Virus record (IMG/VR): IMGVR_UViG_3300024999_000164
Coordinates: 1-46,636 of that record
DNA from: a virus
Length of the DNA: 46,636 nt
Strand: one strand, 5' to 3'
Shown: one piece after another, positions 36,004 through 43,886 of the stretch
Position numbering within the stretch: position 1 is the stretch's first letter
How the letters are laid out: every line of letters starts with the position of its first letter
Notes under the pieces: generated by a model
What the model was told of the DNA's origin: nothing
Seen by the model: the letters and a program-made list of their open reading frames with translations, nothing else
The model's database searches: none
Translations under genes and position numbers: made by a program

Positions 36004-36474
36004 TTATTCCACAACCTTCAAATTAATTTCAACGTTCACATCTGATATTAATTGCCTATGCTTAACTCCTGCTGTATCTAACATAAATTTAGATGCTTTA
36101 AACTTATCATGATCTTTATATTTATCTTCTAAATATATTACTTCTTTTATACCTGATTGAATAATTGATTTAGTGCATTCATTACAAGGAAATAGTGTAG
36201 TATATAATTTACATCCTTCTAAATTTGTTTTACTATGTAGTATTGCATTTAATTCTGCATGAACAACATATAAATGTTTATCATTTAAACCTTCTGCACG
36301 TTCCCAAGGCATAATTGAATCATTACAATTATTTGGCATACCATTATATCCTGTACTAATAATTCTATTTTTATGATTTACAATACACGCACCAACTTGT
36401 GTTCGATTATCTTTACTTCTAAGAGATGCTATATATGCAACACTCATAAAATATTCATCCCAATTTAATATCAT
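36004..36474 (-). CDS. dCMP deaminase
   Basis: The 156-residue protein has the zinc motifs HAE (72-74) and PCNEC (96-100), plus the substrate segment STGYNGMPNNCND typical of dCMP deaminases such as ComEB and T4 gp cd. It converts dCMP to dUMP, feeding dTTP synthesis, sensible for an AT-rich phage. ATG at 36474 has AAAGGAG ahead; an in-frame ATG 66 bases upstream lies inside the hairpin at 36521 and is unlikely. Confidence 0.92.
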   Translation of the reverse strand: MILNWDEYFMSVAYIASLRSKDNRTQVGACIVNHKNRIISTGYNGMPNNCNDSIMPWERAEGLNDKHLYVVHAELNAILHSKTNLEGCKLYTTLFPCNECTKSIIQSGIKEVIYLEDKYKDHDKFKASKFMLDTAGVKHRQLISDVNVEINLKVVE

Positions 36475-36520
36475 ATTTAACTCCTTTCTAAAGTTTGAAT
36501 GAAATATTGCTTTGGTAACG

Positions 36521-36571
36521 ATTTCCAATCTCGCAAACATAGTATTTATAAGGGTTTGTGAGATTGGAAAT
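36521..36571 (-). repeat. 18-bp inverted repeat before the deaminase gene
   Basis: Arms ATTTCCAATCTCGCAAAC / GTTTGTGAGATTGGAAAT with one imperfect pair and a 15-base loop that holds a TATTTATAAGGG element shared with 14432, 38906 and 45531. No U-tract after the stem. It lies between two convergently packed leftward genes. Confidence 0.65.
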
Positions 36572-36587
36572 TTTCATTTTTATGTAT

Positions 36588-36875
36588 TTATTCTTCTTTT
36601 TCTTTATTCCATTCATTTAATAGAGTAGTAACTTCATTATATTGCTCATTAGTGATACCGTTAAATAAATTTTTAATTTCTAATAATTTATCATATTCAT
36701 TTTGTGTAATAATAATTGTTCCTTTCCTTTGAAAATCTCTGCATTTATGTAAACAATAATTTTCTTTACAATTATCATTACTTGTTTTTTCGCAATAACC
36801 TTCACATAATTCAGCATTAAATTGTTTTATACAATTAGCACAACAATCAATTTTATCAGGATCAAATTTATCCAT
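36588..36875 (-). CDS. cysteine-rich zinc-binding protein, 95 aa
   Basis: Ten cysteines in the first 50 residues (DCCANC, CEGYCEK, CKENYCLHKC) suggest one or two zinc sites; the C-terminal half is helical. Family not recognised. ATG after AAAGGAG, at a spacing of 11. Confidence 0.68.
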   Translation of the reverse strand: MDKFDPDKIDCCANCIKQFNAELCEGYCEKTSNDNCKENYCLHKCRDFQRKGTIIITQNEYDKLLEIKNLFNGITNEQYNEVTTLLNEWNKEKEE

Positions 36876-36907
36876 ATTTAATTTACTCCTTTTATATTAA
36901 TTATTTA

Positions 36908-37072
36908 CTATAAAACAATTATAGCAAAAACTATTAATCCTACTCCTACTAAACACAACGATTGAACACTAAATCTATAATTCCAGTTGTTTTGATTATG
37001 GCACTTGTCACAAGGAAATTTTTCTTTTGATGTATTATGACTTATGCAAGTATAACATGATTTTTTAATCAT
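36908..37072 (-). CDS. small zinc-finger membrane protein, 54 aa
   Basis: Reads MIKKSCYTCISHN, then FPCDKCHN, a zinc ribbon, and ends in one hydrophobic segment (SLCLVGVGLIVFAIIVL). A membrane anchor with a cytoplasmic zinc knuckle is likely. ATG seven bases after AGGAGG. Confidence 0.7.
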   Translation of the reverse strand: MIKKSCYTCISHNTSKEKFPCDKCHNQNNWNYRFSVQSLCLVGVGLIVFAIIVL

Positions 37073-37097
37073 AATATAATCCTCCTATGTATTAATT

Positions 37098-37661
37098 TTA
37101 TTCTCCTTTTAATTTAAAATTATCTTCTTCTAAGTATGAATACTCAATCAAAAATTCCTTCAATATTGTTCTCACATTTTCAATATTATCAAATCTTCCT
37201 GCATCAAAAACAGGTATTTTATATTCCTTTGCTATTCTAATTGTCTGACCAGTTCCACCTTTCCCTTTACCTTTTTCAGTCCAACATATTATGAATTTAG
37301 AAGGAGTATTTAAGTCCCATCCTAAAACCTGGTGACTATTACGAGATTGGAGTTTTTGAGCACCTTGTTTTAAATTATGCCAATAAGGATGAAATCTCTT
37401 TGCTATTTCAAATGCCTTTTCGTCACTAACAATCAATTTAGAATCTGAACCTTCAAAATTTCTCCAAGGTAAAAATATTTCTTTTTTACCTTTTACTTTA
37501 TCTGCACCACGTTCAAATGCCTGATCTGCTCCTCCTGCACCACCAGATCGCAATATAAAATTCTTTTTTGCTAAAAAATATCCTACCTTTTCAAATAGTT
37601 TTAATATTTCTGTAGGTGTTTCTCTTGAGCCAATTCCTGCATAATAATTTGAGTTTGTAAT
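37098..37661 (-). CDS. DprA/LOG-like Rossmann protein with apparent ATT start
   Basis: The 187-residue frame reads (ATT)TNSNYYAGIGSRETPTEIL and LRSGGAGGADQAFERGA (about 40-56), the phosphate-binding loop of DprA/SLOG-type Rossmann proteins; FIICWTEKGKGKGGTGQTIRIA follows. The YAGIGSR strand starts the fold, so a TTG start further in at 37553 would remove it. The only suitable codon after AAAGGAGG (37666-37670) is ATT 37659-37661. Such phage proteins are often called DNA-processing A family; substrate unknown. Confidence 0.78.
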   Translation of the reverse strand: MTNSNYYAGIGSRETPTEILKLFEKVGYFLAKKNFILRSGGAGGADQAFERGADKVKGKKEIFLPWRNFEGSDSKLIVSDEKAFEIAKRFHPYWHNLKQGAQKLQSRNSHQVLGWDLNTPSKFIICWTEKGKGKGGTGQTIRIAKEYKIPVFDAGRFDNIENVRTILKEFLIEYSYLEEDNFKLKGE

Positions 37662-37701
37662 TATTCCTCCTTTTATACATCATGACAAACGTAACTTTTG
37701 T

Positions 37702-37800
37702 TTAAATTTTAATTTTATTAAATTCTTTTTCAAATAAATTATTTATCTTTTTTTGCATTTTAGGATTTTTAAATATCAATAAATCAAAAAAATTTTGCAT
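37702..37800 (-). CDS. small lysine-rich protein, 32 aa
   Basis: Reads MQNFFDLLIFKNPKMQKKIN and ends EFNKIKI. Its ATG overlaps the TAA of the preceding gene (TAATG), a coupling arrangement. Too short to place; real expression uncertain. Confidence 0.5.
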   Translation of the reverse strand: MQNFFDLLIFKNPKMQKKINNLFEKEFNKIKI

Positions 37801-38021
37801 TACATCAGTTTGTGCATTTTTTCATATAATCCTGCTTGTGATTCTGCTTGTATTTGTATTTTTTCTATTTCGTTTTGACACAATTTTTTTACTTTTTCTA
37901 GTTCAGTATTATTTAATTCAGATTGTTTTCTAAGTTCAATTTTACTTTTATAAGTTGCACCAATAAAAGAAAGTAATGCAGTTAAAACAGGCACACCAAA
38001 ACTAATTGAAATATTTTCCAT
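37800..38021 (-). CDS. membrane-anchored coiled-coil protein, 73 aa
   Basis: One N-terminal hydrophobic segment (ISFGVPVLTALLSFIGATY) followed by a charged helix (ELEKVKKLCQNEIEKIQIQA). Size and layout recall holin-like phage proteins with a single membrane helix, but no lysis gene is near. ATG after AAAGGAG. Confidence 0.65.
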   Translation of the reverse strand: MENISISFGVPVLTALLSFIGATYKSKIELRKQSELNNTELEKVKKLCQNEIEKIQIQAESQAGLYEKMHKLM

Positions 38022-38119
38022 AATTTATCTCCTTTCGATGTTGGTCATCGCCCTAATTTTCTTATTTTTATGTTATTTATTTACATAATTTTAAATCATG
38101 ATAAATCATTCATTTGTAT

Positions 38120-38320
38120 TTAATTTTCTTCTTTCCAATCATGATATGGATTAAGATTTTTACTCATTTCCCAATTCATATGATTTTTTCTTGCTACTTC
38201 AACTGCTTCATAATTATTATTATTTACACCACTAGCACCTTCTGTAACTATAAAAAATGGTAAATCATATTTATTTGCTATTTCTCTTACTTCCTCTACA
38301 AATTTTCTTGCTTTTAACAA
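38120..38320 (-). CDS. small conserved phage protein, 66 aa
   Basis: Contains FFIVTEGASGVNNNNYEAV and ends NLNPYHDWKEEN. From memory this resembles short phage proteins with the same VTEGASG signature; function unknown. TTG start about ten bases after AAAGGAG. Confidence 0.7.
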   Translation of the reverse strand: MLKARKFVEEVREIANKYDLPFFIVTEGASGVNNNNYEAVEVARKNHMNWEMSKNLNPYHDWKEEN

Positions 38321-38342
38321 TATAAAATACTCCTTTACAGAA

Positions 38343-38780
38343 CTATCTTTTATTAAAACTTAATAATTCATTTTCTAACCATAGAACATAAGTCAATTCT
38401 GAACCACTTTCTTTATACTTATTAAACAATTCTATTTTGCTATTATCAATTAGTTTAAAATTATAAATATCACTATTTACATCTTCCCATATTTCATATT
38501 CAGTTTCTCCATATGTTGCATCTAATTCTGACCATTTTAAATCATATAAACCAGTTTTATTATTTAACCATATAGGTTTTTCAATATATTTATTATATTC
38601 TGAAAAATCTCTTTCCTCTGTTTTAAATACAATACAATCAATATCATCTTTAGATGCACTAATTATATATGCTCTCATGCCTTCTTCGTATCTCATTTCA
38701 CAATCTTCAATACACTTATTAAATTCTACTGGTAATACTTTACCTGAATTAACTAATTCCATTATATCATTTGTTTTCAT
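38343..38780 (-). CDS. hypothetical protein, 145 aa
   Basis: Acidic mixed alpha/beta protein (MRAYIISASKDDIDCIVFKT; ELDATYGETEYEIWED). Family not recognised. ATG after AAAGGAG, with a promoter at 38827. Confidence 0.65.
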   Translation of the reverse strand: MKTNDIMELVNSGKVLPVEFNKCIEDCEMRYEEGMRAYIISASKDDIDCIVFKTEERDFSEYNKYIEKPIWLNNKTGLYDLKWSELDATYGETEYEIWEDVNSDIYNFKLIDNSKIELFNKYKESGSELTYVLWLENELLSFNKR

Positions 38781-38826
38781 ATTAATTATCTCCTTTTTAA
38801 TGTATTTTTCATTTCACTTAACTATT

Positions 38827-38855
38827 ATATTACCATTCTATTACTCTCTTGTCAA
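38827..38855 (-). promoter_or_regulatory. SigA-type promoter
   Basis: TTGACA (38850-38855), 17-bp spacer, TAATAT (38827-38832), leading into the gene at 38780. Confidence 0.7.
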
Positions 38856-38905
38856 CACTTTATATCATAATCAATCTCATATTTGATCACAATATTCGAT
38901 CTTGT

Positions 38906-38993
38906 AAACCCTTGATTTATAAGGGTTTTAAAACTCATAATCTCTAAAAATCAGTAAAATTTAATAAAATTAATGAAATTTAGAGATTATGAG
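38906..38993 (-). repeat. two adjacent palindromes in a gene-free gap
   Basis: 38906-38928 is AAACCCTT-GATTTAT-AAGGGTTT, an 8-bp stem also found at 45531 and, as a half, at 14432. 38934-38993 is a 15-bp perfect repeat CTCATAATCTCTAAA / TTTAGAGATTATGAG with a 30-base loop. The 38781-39031 gap holds only these, the promoter and a startless frame TLINQGFTRSNIVIKYE. Confidence 0.65.
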
Positions 38994-39031
38994 AAAATTT
39001 AATTAGATATAATTAGATATACTTAGATAAA

Positions 39032-39355
39032 TTATTTATCCTTCTTTGCTTTACCTACACCTGATGCAAATTTACTAGCATTATTTTTCATATTTGTCAT
39101 ATCATTAAGCAAAAAAGTCATTGCTTGTTCTGGAGTGAAACCAACTTCAACATATGCATCGAATTGATTCTTTTTAACTTTTGCCATTGTTGCAAATATT
39201 TCTTTATTGTCTGCATAGTCTTTATAAATTTCTAATAATTCTCCACCAACAGCATAGACTAATGGTTTATATTTGTCTACCTGCGTCTTGATTAAAACTT
39301 TAAATACTTCTTGATTCTCTCCTAATTACTCCAACATTGCTAATAATTCTTCCAT
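39032..39355 (-). pseudogene. phage hypothetical with in-frame TAA at codon 10
   Basis: Reads MEELLAMLE, TAA (39326-39328), LGENQEVFKVLIKTQ... and on to GKAKKDK-TAA, 107 codons. Related phage proteins share FDAYVEVGFTPEQAM (from memory). A GAA to TAA or CAA to TAA change explains the break. Re-initiation further in has no ribosome site. Confidence 0.75.
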
Positions 39356-39396
39356 AATAACATTTCTCCTTTTCATTTTTAATTTTTATATTTATT

Positions 39397-39666
39397 TTAC
39401 TTGCCAAAACATTCTAAAATAACATCAATATTTTCTTCAATAATCTTAACAATTTCACCTAATTCACTTAACATACTACTTGTTAAATGGTTATTTATAC
39501 ATTCAGTATCAACATAAGCATATTTCTCTTCAGTATTAATACCTACTGCAATTTCAACATCATAAATATGAAAAAATATTTCATTAGGAGGATAGATGTT
39601 AAGAGTTAATTTACTACCTTCTTCATCTCCTATGATGTTTAGTATTTGTTTAATTACATTTTGCAA
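39397..39666 (-). CDS. hypothetical protein, 89 aa
   Basis: Mixed strand and helix protein ending VKIIEENIDVILECFGK. Family not recognised. TTG start eight bases after GGAG. Confidence 0.65.
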   Translation of the reverse strand: MQNVIKQILNIIGDEEGSKLTLNIYPPNEIFFHIYDVEIAVGINTEEKYAYVDTECINNHLTSSMLSELGEIVKIIEENIDVILECFGK

Positions 39667-39678
39667 ATTATATTCTCC

Positions 39679-39945
39679 TTAATCACATTCTTTTTCAATT
39701 TCAATAATATTATCTTTCAAATAATTGCTTAAATTTTTATATCCTAAATCATTATACTCCATTCCGAAACCTCTAAATTTAACTATACTTGCTTTTAATT
39801 CATCTGTATCAGGATTCCATGTAATTGCCATTCCGAATAAATGTAGAATAGAATTAACAAACCACAATGCACCTGATTCTCTGAATTCTTTACCTGTAAT
39901 TTCTTTTACATATTTTCCTTCTTTAAAATCTCTTTCTATTTGCAT
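39679..39945 (-). CDS. common phage protein, 88 aa
   Basis: Contains KEFRESGALWFVNSILHLFG and KFRGF, a pattern I know from many phage hypotheticals (FRESGxLWFxNxILHxFG, then KYLKENI). Function unknown. ATG after GGAG. Confidence 0.75.
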   Translation of the reverse strand: MQIERDFKEGKYVKEITGKEFRESGALWFVNSILHLFGMAITWNPDTDELKASIVKFRGFGMEYNDLGYKNLSNYLKDNIIEIEKECD

Positions 39946-39959
39946 ATTATTTCTCCTTC

Positions 39960-40205
39960 TTATATTAATTCATAATCATTTTCAAATTTACTTGATTTAC
40001 ATGTGTACTTCTTATTATCTTCAATAACAATATAATCATCTTTAGAAACATACACTTTACCTTCTAAGGTATTAATATATGGTATTTTATTACCTGGAAA
40101 ATACATGTCTCTATGTTCATAATCAAAACCGTCTTCTAATCCTTCACTGTATATTCCTGCGTAAACTATTGAATTTGATGTTTTATTTCTGTATTTTAAA
40201 AACAT
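39960..40205 (-). CDS. common phage protein, 81 aa
   Basis: Ends VSKDDYIVIEDNKKYTCKSS, matching a widespread small phage domain (DDxIIxGxxGExYPCKxDxFxxTY). Function unknown. ATG after AAAGGAG. Confidence 0.72.
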   Translation of the reverse strand: MFLKYRNKTSNSIVYAGIYSEGLEDGFDYEHRDMYFPGNKIPYINTLEGKVYVSKDDYIVIEDNKKYTCKSSKFENDYELI

Positions 40206-40231
40206 AATTATACTCCTTTACTATTTATAAT

Positions 40232-40381
40232 TTATTTTACATCTAAAACTGTAACAGTAGGTTTAATATCATTAGAATACGGTACTAATTCATTTCTAAT
40301 TGTATCTGTGATTCGTGTGAGAATTTCAAGTATATTCTCTGCATCACTAGAAAATTCTATTTTATATTCATATTTTGGCAT
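40232..40381 (-). CDS. small hypothetical protein, 49 aa
   Basis: Reads MPKYEYKIEFSSDAENILEI and ends KPTVTVLDVK. Clean frame with ATG after AAAGGAG, four bases after the preceding gene. No family recognised. Confidence 0.62.
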   Translation of the reverse strand: MPKYEYKIEFSSDAENILEILTRITDTIRNELVPYSNDIKPTVTVLDVK

Positions 40382-40385
40382 GTTA

Positions 40386-40775
40386 TTATTCTCCTTTTCC
40401 TTCAAATTCTTGTTTTAATTTTAAATATTGCTCTAACTTTGCCTTTTTCTGATATTCTTCTTGCCTTATATTATCTTCTCTTAACTTTTTATTATGTTCA
40501 TCAATCAATTCATCATATTCTTCTTTAGTAAACACATTATATTTAATTAAATCTTCATAAAGATATGGTCTAACTTTTTTACAATTTAGGATATAATATT
40601 TAGTGTTTGTTTTACTATAAACGGTAATTTCTGAATCATTATCATCTGAGTATTGTGTTACAGTTAGAATACCACCATCAGTAGTTGCAATTAGAATTCT
40701 TTCTGCAAATCTATTCATACTAACACAAGCAATAGTTTTACCAATTAATTCTTCTTTATTTTCAACAAAATACAT
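40386..40775 (-). CDS. hypothetical protein with charged coiled-coil tail, 129 aa
   Basis: Residues 1-75 are strand-rich (GKTIACVSMNRFAERILIAT; GGILTVTQY), the rest a lysine- and glutamate-rich helix (RQEEYQKKAKLEQYLKLKQ). Family not recognised. ATG after GGAG. Confidence 0.65.
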   Translation of the reverse strand: MYFVENKEELIGKTIACVSMNRFAERILIATTDGGILTVTQYSDDNDSEITVYSKTNTKYYILNCKKVRPYLYEDLIKYNVFTKEEYDELIDEHNKKLREDNIRQEEYQKKAKLEQYLKLKQEFEGKGE

Positions 40776-40800
40776 AATTATTCTCCTTTTTTAATTAATT

Positions 40801-41025
40801 TTAAATATTTACATGTGGTGCATCTATATAAAATTTCATTCCTTCTTCAGTGTTTAAATATTTCTCTGCTTTTCTAATGTCACTTATTCTATTAATAATA
40901 CCTTTTTCTTTTAATGGATTTATATTAATGATTTTACATCCAATTTTTTGTTTGCCTTCGTATTCATGACATTCAAATACTTTAAGTGAACCAAAACTAC
41001 CAGTGAATTCTACTTTAATTTGCAA
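40801..41025 (-). CDS. hypothetical protein, 74 aa
   Basis: Starts MQIKVEFTGSFGSLKVFECH with TTG seven bases after GGAG; the longer in-frame extension to 41055 runs through the ribosome site and is rejected. Family not recognised. Confidence 0.62.
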   Translation of the reverse strand: MQIKVEFTGSFGSLKVFECHEYEGKQKIGCKIININPLKEKGIINRISDIRKAEKYLNTEEGMKFYIDAPHVNI

Positions 41026-41071
41026 TAAAATTCTCCTTTCTAAAATCATCACCAAATTTGACTTTTATCAT
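41015..41071 (-). CDS. possible 18-aa leader peptide
   Basis: ATG frame MIKVKFGDDFRKENFIAN. The codons RKEN are the AGAAAGGAGAAT ribosome site of the next gene, and its end overlaps that gene's start. Its FGDDF recalls FDHDF in the leader at 43228. No clear ribosome site of its own. Confidence 0.35.
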   Translation of the reverse strand: MIKVKFGDDFRKENFIAN

Positions 41072-41078
41072 GATATTA

Positions 41079-41125
41079 ATACTAGATATAGTGTATTATT
41101 TTTATTTTAACACTATATCTAGTAT
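41079..41125 (-). repeat. 16-bp perfect inverted repeat, 15-base loop
   Basis: Arms ATACTAGATATAGTGT / ACACTATATCTAGTAT, between the stop at 41155 and the next start. Same dimensions as the repeat at 25472. No U-tract follows on the transcribed strand. Confidence 0.7.
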
Positions 41126-41154
41126 ATCTGTCACTATCTAGATACTATCTCCTA

Positions 41155-41403
41155 TTATATTATTACAATTTTAGATTTACGCAACAACCAAGTTCCATTA
41201 TTTAAATTATCATAAACAATTTTTTCTGTATAATCATTATTATATGTAATTCCATTATCAATAGCAGTTAATAAATATTTATCTTTATCTGAATTTTTTG
41301 AAATAATATAATGACTTTTGCGATCACAGTGAGTTATAATAAATGGTATTTCTGGTATTTCTATTTTTTGTTCATTATTATCTTCTATTTTAATTTTATA
41401 CAT
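41155..41403 (-). CDS. hypothetical protein, 82 aa
   Basis: Strand-rich protein (PFIITHCDRKSHYIISKNS; NGTWLLRKSKIVII). Family not recognised. ATG after GGAG. Confidence 0.62.
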   Translation of the reverse strand: MYKIKIEDNNEQKIEIPEIPFIITHCDRKSHYIISKNSDKDKYLLTAIDNGITYNNDYTEKIVYDNLNNGTWLLRKSKIVII

Positions 41404-41432
41404 ATTATATCTCCTTTTCTCCTTTTTATATA

Positions 41433-42416
41433 TTAAACTAAATCACTCTGTTTAATCTTTTTAACTTCATCAATATAACCTGTTCCATTACAATTCGGAC
41501 ATAATTGCATTGGTTTATTTATAATCTCAATTAAATTACTTAAAAATTCATCAATTTTATTTTTTAATTCTAATTCATTATCTGCGTTAATTGGTTGAAT
41601 AACAGTATAATCTCTATATCTTGATTGTTTATGTGTCATCTCAAATATTTCTACTTCTTTAAATGTTTTTGTACTATACTGAATTTTATTTCTTTCTTTT
41701 TTAGTTCTTGCAAATATATTTGTATATGATACTGTTTTTGGTTCTAATAATGGAATTATCTTTTTAACTGTAAAACAAAAATCATAATCTGAAGTTATTT
41801 TTGCTACCTTAGTATCTATATTATCTTTAATATGCTGTCTTACTAAAGAATATAGATTTTGTGAAGATATTGAACATGGCCTCGTATGTAACATTACTTC
41901 TGGGAATATAATTTTATCAAACAATTGATGTTTAATATCTGTATTGGTTATATTAAATTTTTTATCAGAAAAAGATTCTTTTTTAATTGCTTTATAATTT
42001 ATCACTGGAGGCAATTCAAAATTATCTACTTCCATTACTATTTGAATATCACATTCAACATCAACTAAAATTGGTTCTTGTTCATCTTTTTTATATGAAT
42101 ACAAAGAAAATATACCTTCGTCATATTTGTCATAATCTTCTTCTTTAATAACTAATGGTAGTTTTTCTGAAGTTAAATCCTTATCTTTTAATTCATATCT
42201 GCGATTAATAGAAGGTGGTGTTTGCATTTGTTGAATAGATAAAGGATATTGTTTAATCTTTAGCCAATTAGGATAAAATGTATATTCTGGTTTTTCTCCA
42301 TCAAAGAATAAATCTTTTAATCTACTTTTATGATAATTATAATCATAACCACTTATTGCTATACAATCTGTAATAAAACATCCTATATTTGTTTTAACCA
42401 TGTGTATGTTTAACAT
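41433..42416 (-). CDS. hypothetical protein with C-terminal zinc knuckle, 327 aa
   Basis: A long strand-rich region with two prolyl patches ends in LCPNCNGTGYIDE, a DnaJ-type CxxCxGxG half-knuckle. Likely nucleic acid or metal binding, but the family is unknown. ATG after AGAAAGGA. Confidence 0.65.
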   Translation of the reverse strand: MLNIHMVKTNIGCFITDCIAISGYDYNYHKSRLKDLFFDGEKPEYTFYPNWLKIKQYPLSIQQMQTPPSINRRYELKDKDLTSEKLPLVIKEEDYDKYDEGIFSLYSYKKDEQEPILVDVECDIQIVMEVDNFELPPVINYKAIKKESFSDKKFNITNTDIKHQLFDKIIFPEVMLHTRPCSISSQNLYSLVRQHIKDNIDTKVAKITSDYDFCFTVKKIIPLLEPKTVSYTNIFARTKKERNKIQYSTKTFKEVEIFEMTHKQSRYRDYTVIQPINADNELELKNKIDEFLSNLIEIINKPMQLCPNCNGTGYIDEVKKIKQSDLV

Positions 42417-42428
42417 ATTTTTTCCTTT

Positions 42429-42647
42429 CTATACCACTTTACTTTCAATAGTATCAACTTGATAAACCCTTAACTTACATTTTTCACAAACTTTAAGTTG
42501 CTTAACGATCTCTGTACCTTCTGATAATTTTACATTACCTTCATTATCCTTATTTCGATATGTAACATAACGTGTTTCGATAACAATATTATTAGGTTTA
42601 CTTCCTGCATCTTGTGCTTTTCCACATACTTGACATTTAAAACTCAT
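42429..42647 (-). CDS. zinc-ribbon protein, 72 aa
   Basis: CQVCGKAQ at the start and CEKCKLR near the end form a four-cysteine ribbon around a strand pair. It lies 12 bases before the 327-residue gene. ATG after GGAG. Confidence 0.7.
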   Translation of the reverse strand: MSFKCQVCGKAQDAGSKPNNIVIETRYVTYRNKDNEGNVKLSEGTEIVKQLKVCEKCKLRVYQVDTIESKVV

Positions 42648-42696
42648 AATTATAATCTCCTTTTATATGTATTTTTATATTTATAACATAAATAAT

Positions 42697-42984
42697 TTAA
42701 TCGTTCTCAACTAAAACATAAGACATTTTTCTTTGATATTTTTCTTCGACTTTAATCCCATATTCAATTTTATGAATCTCAAAATCTTCTATATCTATAC
42801 CATGTTCATTTTCAATTGCTTCTTGTGCGTCCTCAATATCATTGTAAACATATGGCAATTCATATTCATCACAAGAAGAAAAATATTCATCTACATATAC
42901 TTCATTTTCTGTATTGAAAAAAGCATAACCTTTAACAGTATTTACTGTGCTTTCATTATTTAATGTATTTTTAGATTTTTTCAT
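42697..42984 (-). CDS. hypothetical acidic protein, 95 aa
   Basis: Tyrosine- and glutamate-rich (YAFFNTENEVYVDEYFSSCD; NEHGIDIEDFEIHKIEYG). Family not recognised. ATG after GGAG. Confidence 0.62.
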   Translation of the reverse strand: MKKSKNTLNNESTVNTVKGYAFFNTENEVYVDEYFSSCDEYELPYVYNDIEDAQEAIENEHGIDIEDFEIHKIEYGIKVEEKYQRKMSYVLVEND

Positions 42985-43021
42985 AATCTAATCTCCTTTT
43001 TATTTTATTATTTTTATTATT

Positions 43022-43231
43022 TTATTTTAGTCTCATAACCATACCATTTTTTAATTCACATCCACATTTAAAGCAATTCTTAGGTTTGCCTAAAAATGAA
43101 TAATCTTCTGTAAATATTTCAGAATAAACTAAATTTCTACAATGACAACAAATTATATTTGACACACTATAATTATAAAATATTGAGGGTATATTTACCT
43201 TTATTATAAAATTTATATAATCTAGTATCAT
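43022..43231 (-). CDS. zinc-ribbon protein, 69 aa
   Basis: CCHCRNLVYS and CFKCGCEL give two cysteine pairs for a zinc ribbon in the C-terminal half. The ATG overlaps the TGA of a 20-aa leader frame (ATGA). Confidence 0.68.
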   Translation of the reverse strand: MILDYINFIIKVNIPSIFYNYSVSNIICCHCRNLVYSEIFTEDYSFLGKPKNCFKCGCELKNGMVMRLK

Positions 43232-43290
43232 TTTATAATTCTCCTTACAAAATCATGATCAAAGAAAGGTTTTATTACATTATTTTCCAT
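43228..43290 (-). CDS. possible 20-aa leader peptide
   Basis: Frame MENNVIKPFFDHDFVRRIIK begins three bases after the previous stop and ends in TGA overlapping the next ATG. The codons VRRI carry that gene's GTAAGGAGAATT ribosome site. A degenerate copy of ENNVIK..HDF lies at 30290-30345. Confidence 0.4.
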   Translation of the reverse strand: MENNVIKPFFDHDFVRRIIK

Positions 43291-43292
43291 AA

Positions 43293-43511
43293 TTACTCTT
43301 CAATAATTTGAATCTTACTAACAGTTTTTTGCGAAAATCCAGCACCTAACATAAAATGTTTAAATTCATCAACTAAAAATTCTAAATAACTTCCATGTTC
43401 CAATACTGCATCTGTAAATGTTTTAGTTAATCTTGATTCCTGACCGAATTCATCTGTAAAAGCAAAATCAATTTTTAACATTTGTTCGTTTTCATTCTCC
43501 ATGTCGATCAT
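43293..43511 (-). CDS. hypothetical protein, 72 aa
   Basis: Reads LKIDFAFTDEFGQESRLTKT with a helical centre. Family not recognised. First gene behind the promoter at 43559. ATG nine bases after GGAG. Confidence 0.65.
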   Translation of the reverse strand: MIDMENENEQMLKIDFAFTDEFGQESRLTKTFTDAVLEHGSYLEFLVDEFKHFMLGAGFSQKTVSKIQIIEE

Positions 43512-43558
43512 ATGTATTTTCTCCTTTGTATATTTTATTTATTTATTTAACTATTGTT

Positions 43559-43587
43559 AGTATACAATTATATTTATATTTTGTCAA
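43559..43587 (-). promoter_or_regulatory. SigA-type promoter
   Basis: TTGACA (43582-43587), 17-bp spacer ending AAATATAATTG, TATACT (43559-43564). Confidence 0.85.
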
Positions 43588-43624
43588 GAACTATTTTTCA
43601 ATTAATTAATCAATTTAATTTATT

Positions 43625-43843
43625 CTAATACAAATCTCTTGACAACAATTCTAATAAATTTTTCGCATCATCAATCATCTCTATGCCTTTAATTGGTTCT
43701 AAAATTTCTTTAATTGCATTAACTCTATTTCTAATTTCATTTAATATATTTATTGCCTCGTCTTTCGTTGTATATACAAAATCATATTCTATTGTTTCTT
43801 GTGAAGTATACAAATTATTGTTTAAATCATTCCTATATCCCAT
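43625..43843 (-). CDS. small helical protein, 72 aa
   Basis: Contains YTTKDEAINILNEIRNRVNA and ends LLELLSRDLY; largely helical. Unknown function. ATG follows GGAGGTG. Confidence 0.65.
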   Translation of the reverse strand: MGYRNDLNNNLYTSQETIEYDFVYTTKDEAINILNEIRNRVNAIKEILEPIKGIEMIDDAKNLLELLSRDLY

Positions 43844-43886
43844 AAAATTTCACCTCCTTCAATATTTAAATAAAATAGATGTTTTA

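Noticed and set aside
36474-36540. Longer dCMP deaminase start at 36540
   Set aside because: It begins inside a hairpin with no ribosome site; ATG at 36474 has AAAGGAG and fits the family N terminus.
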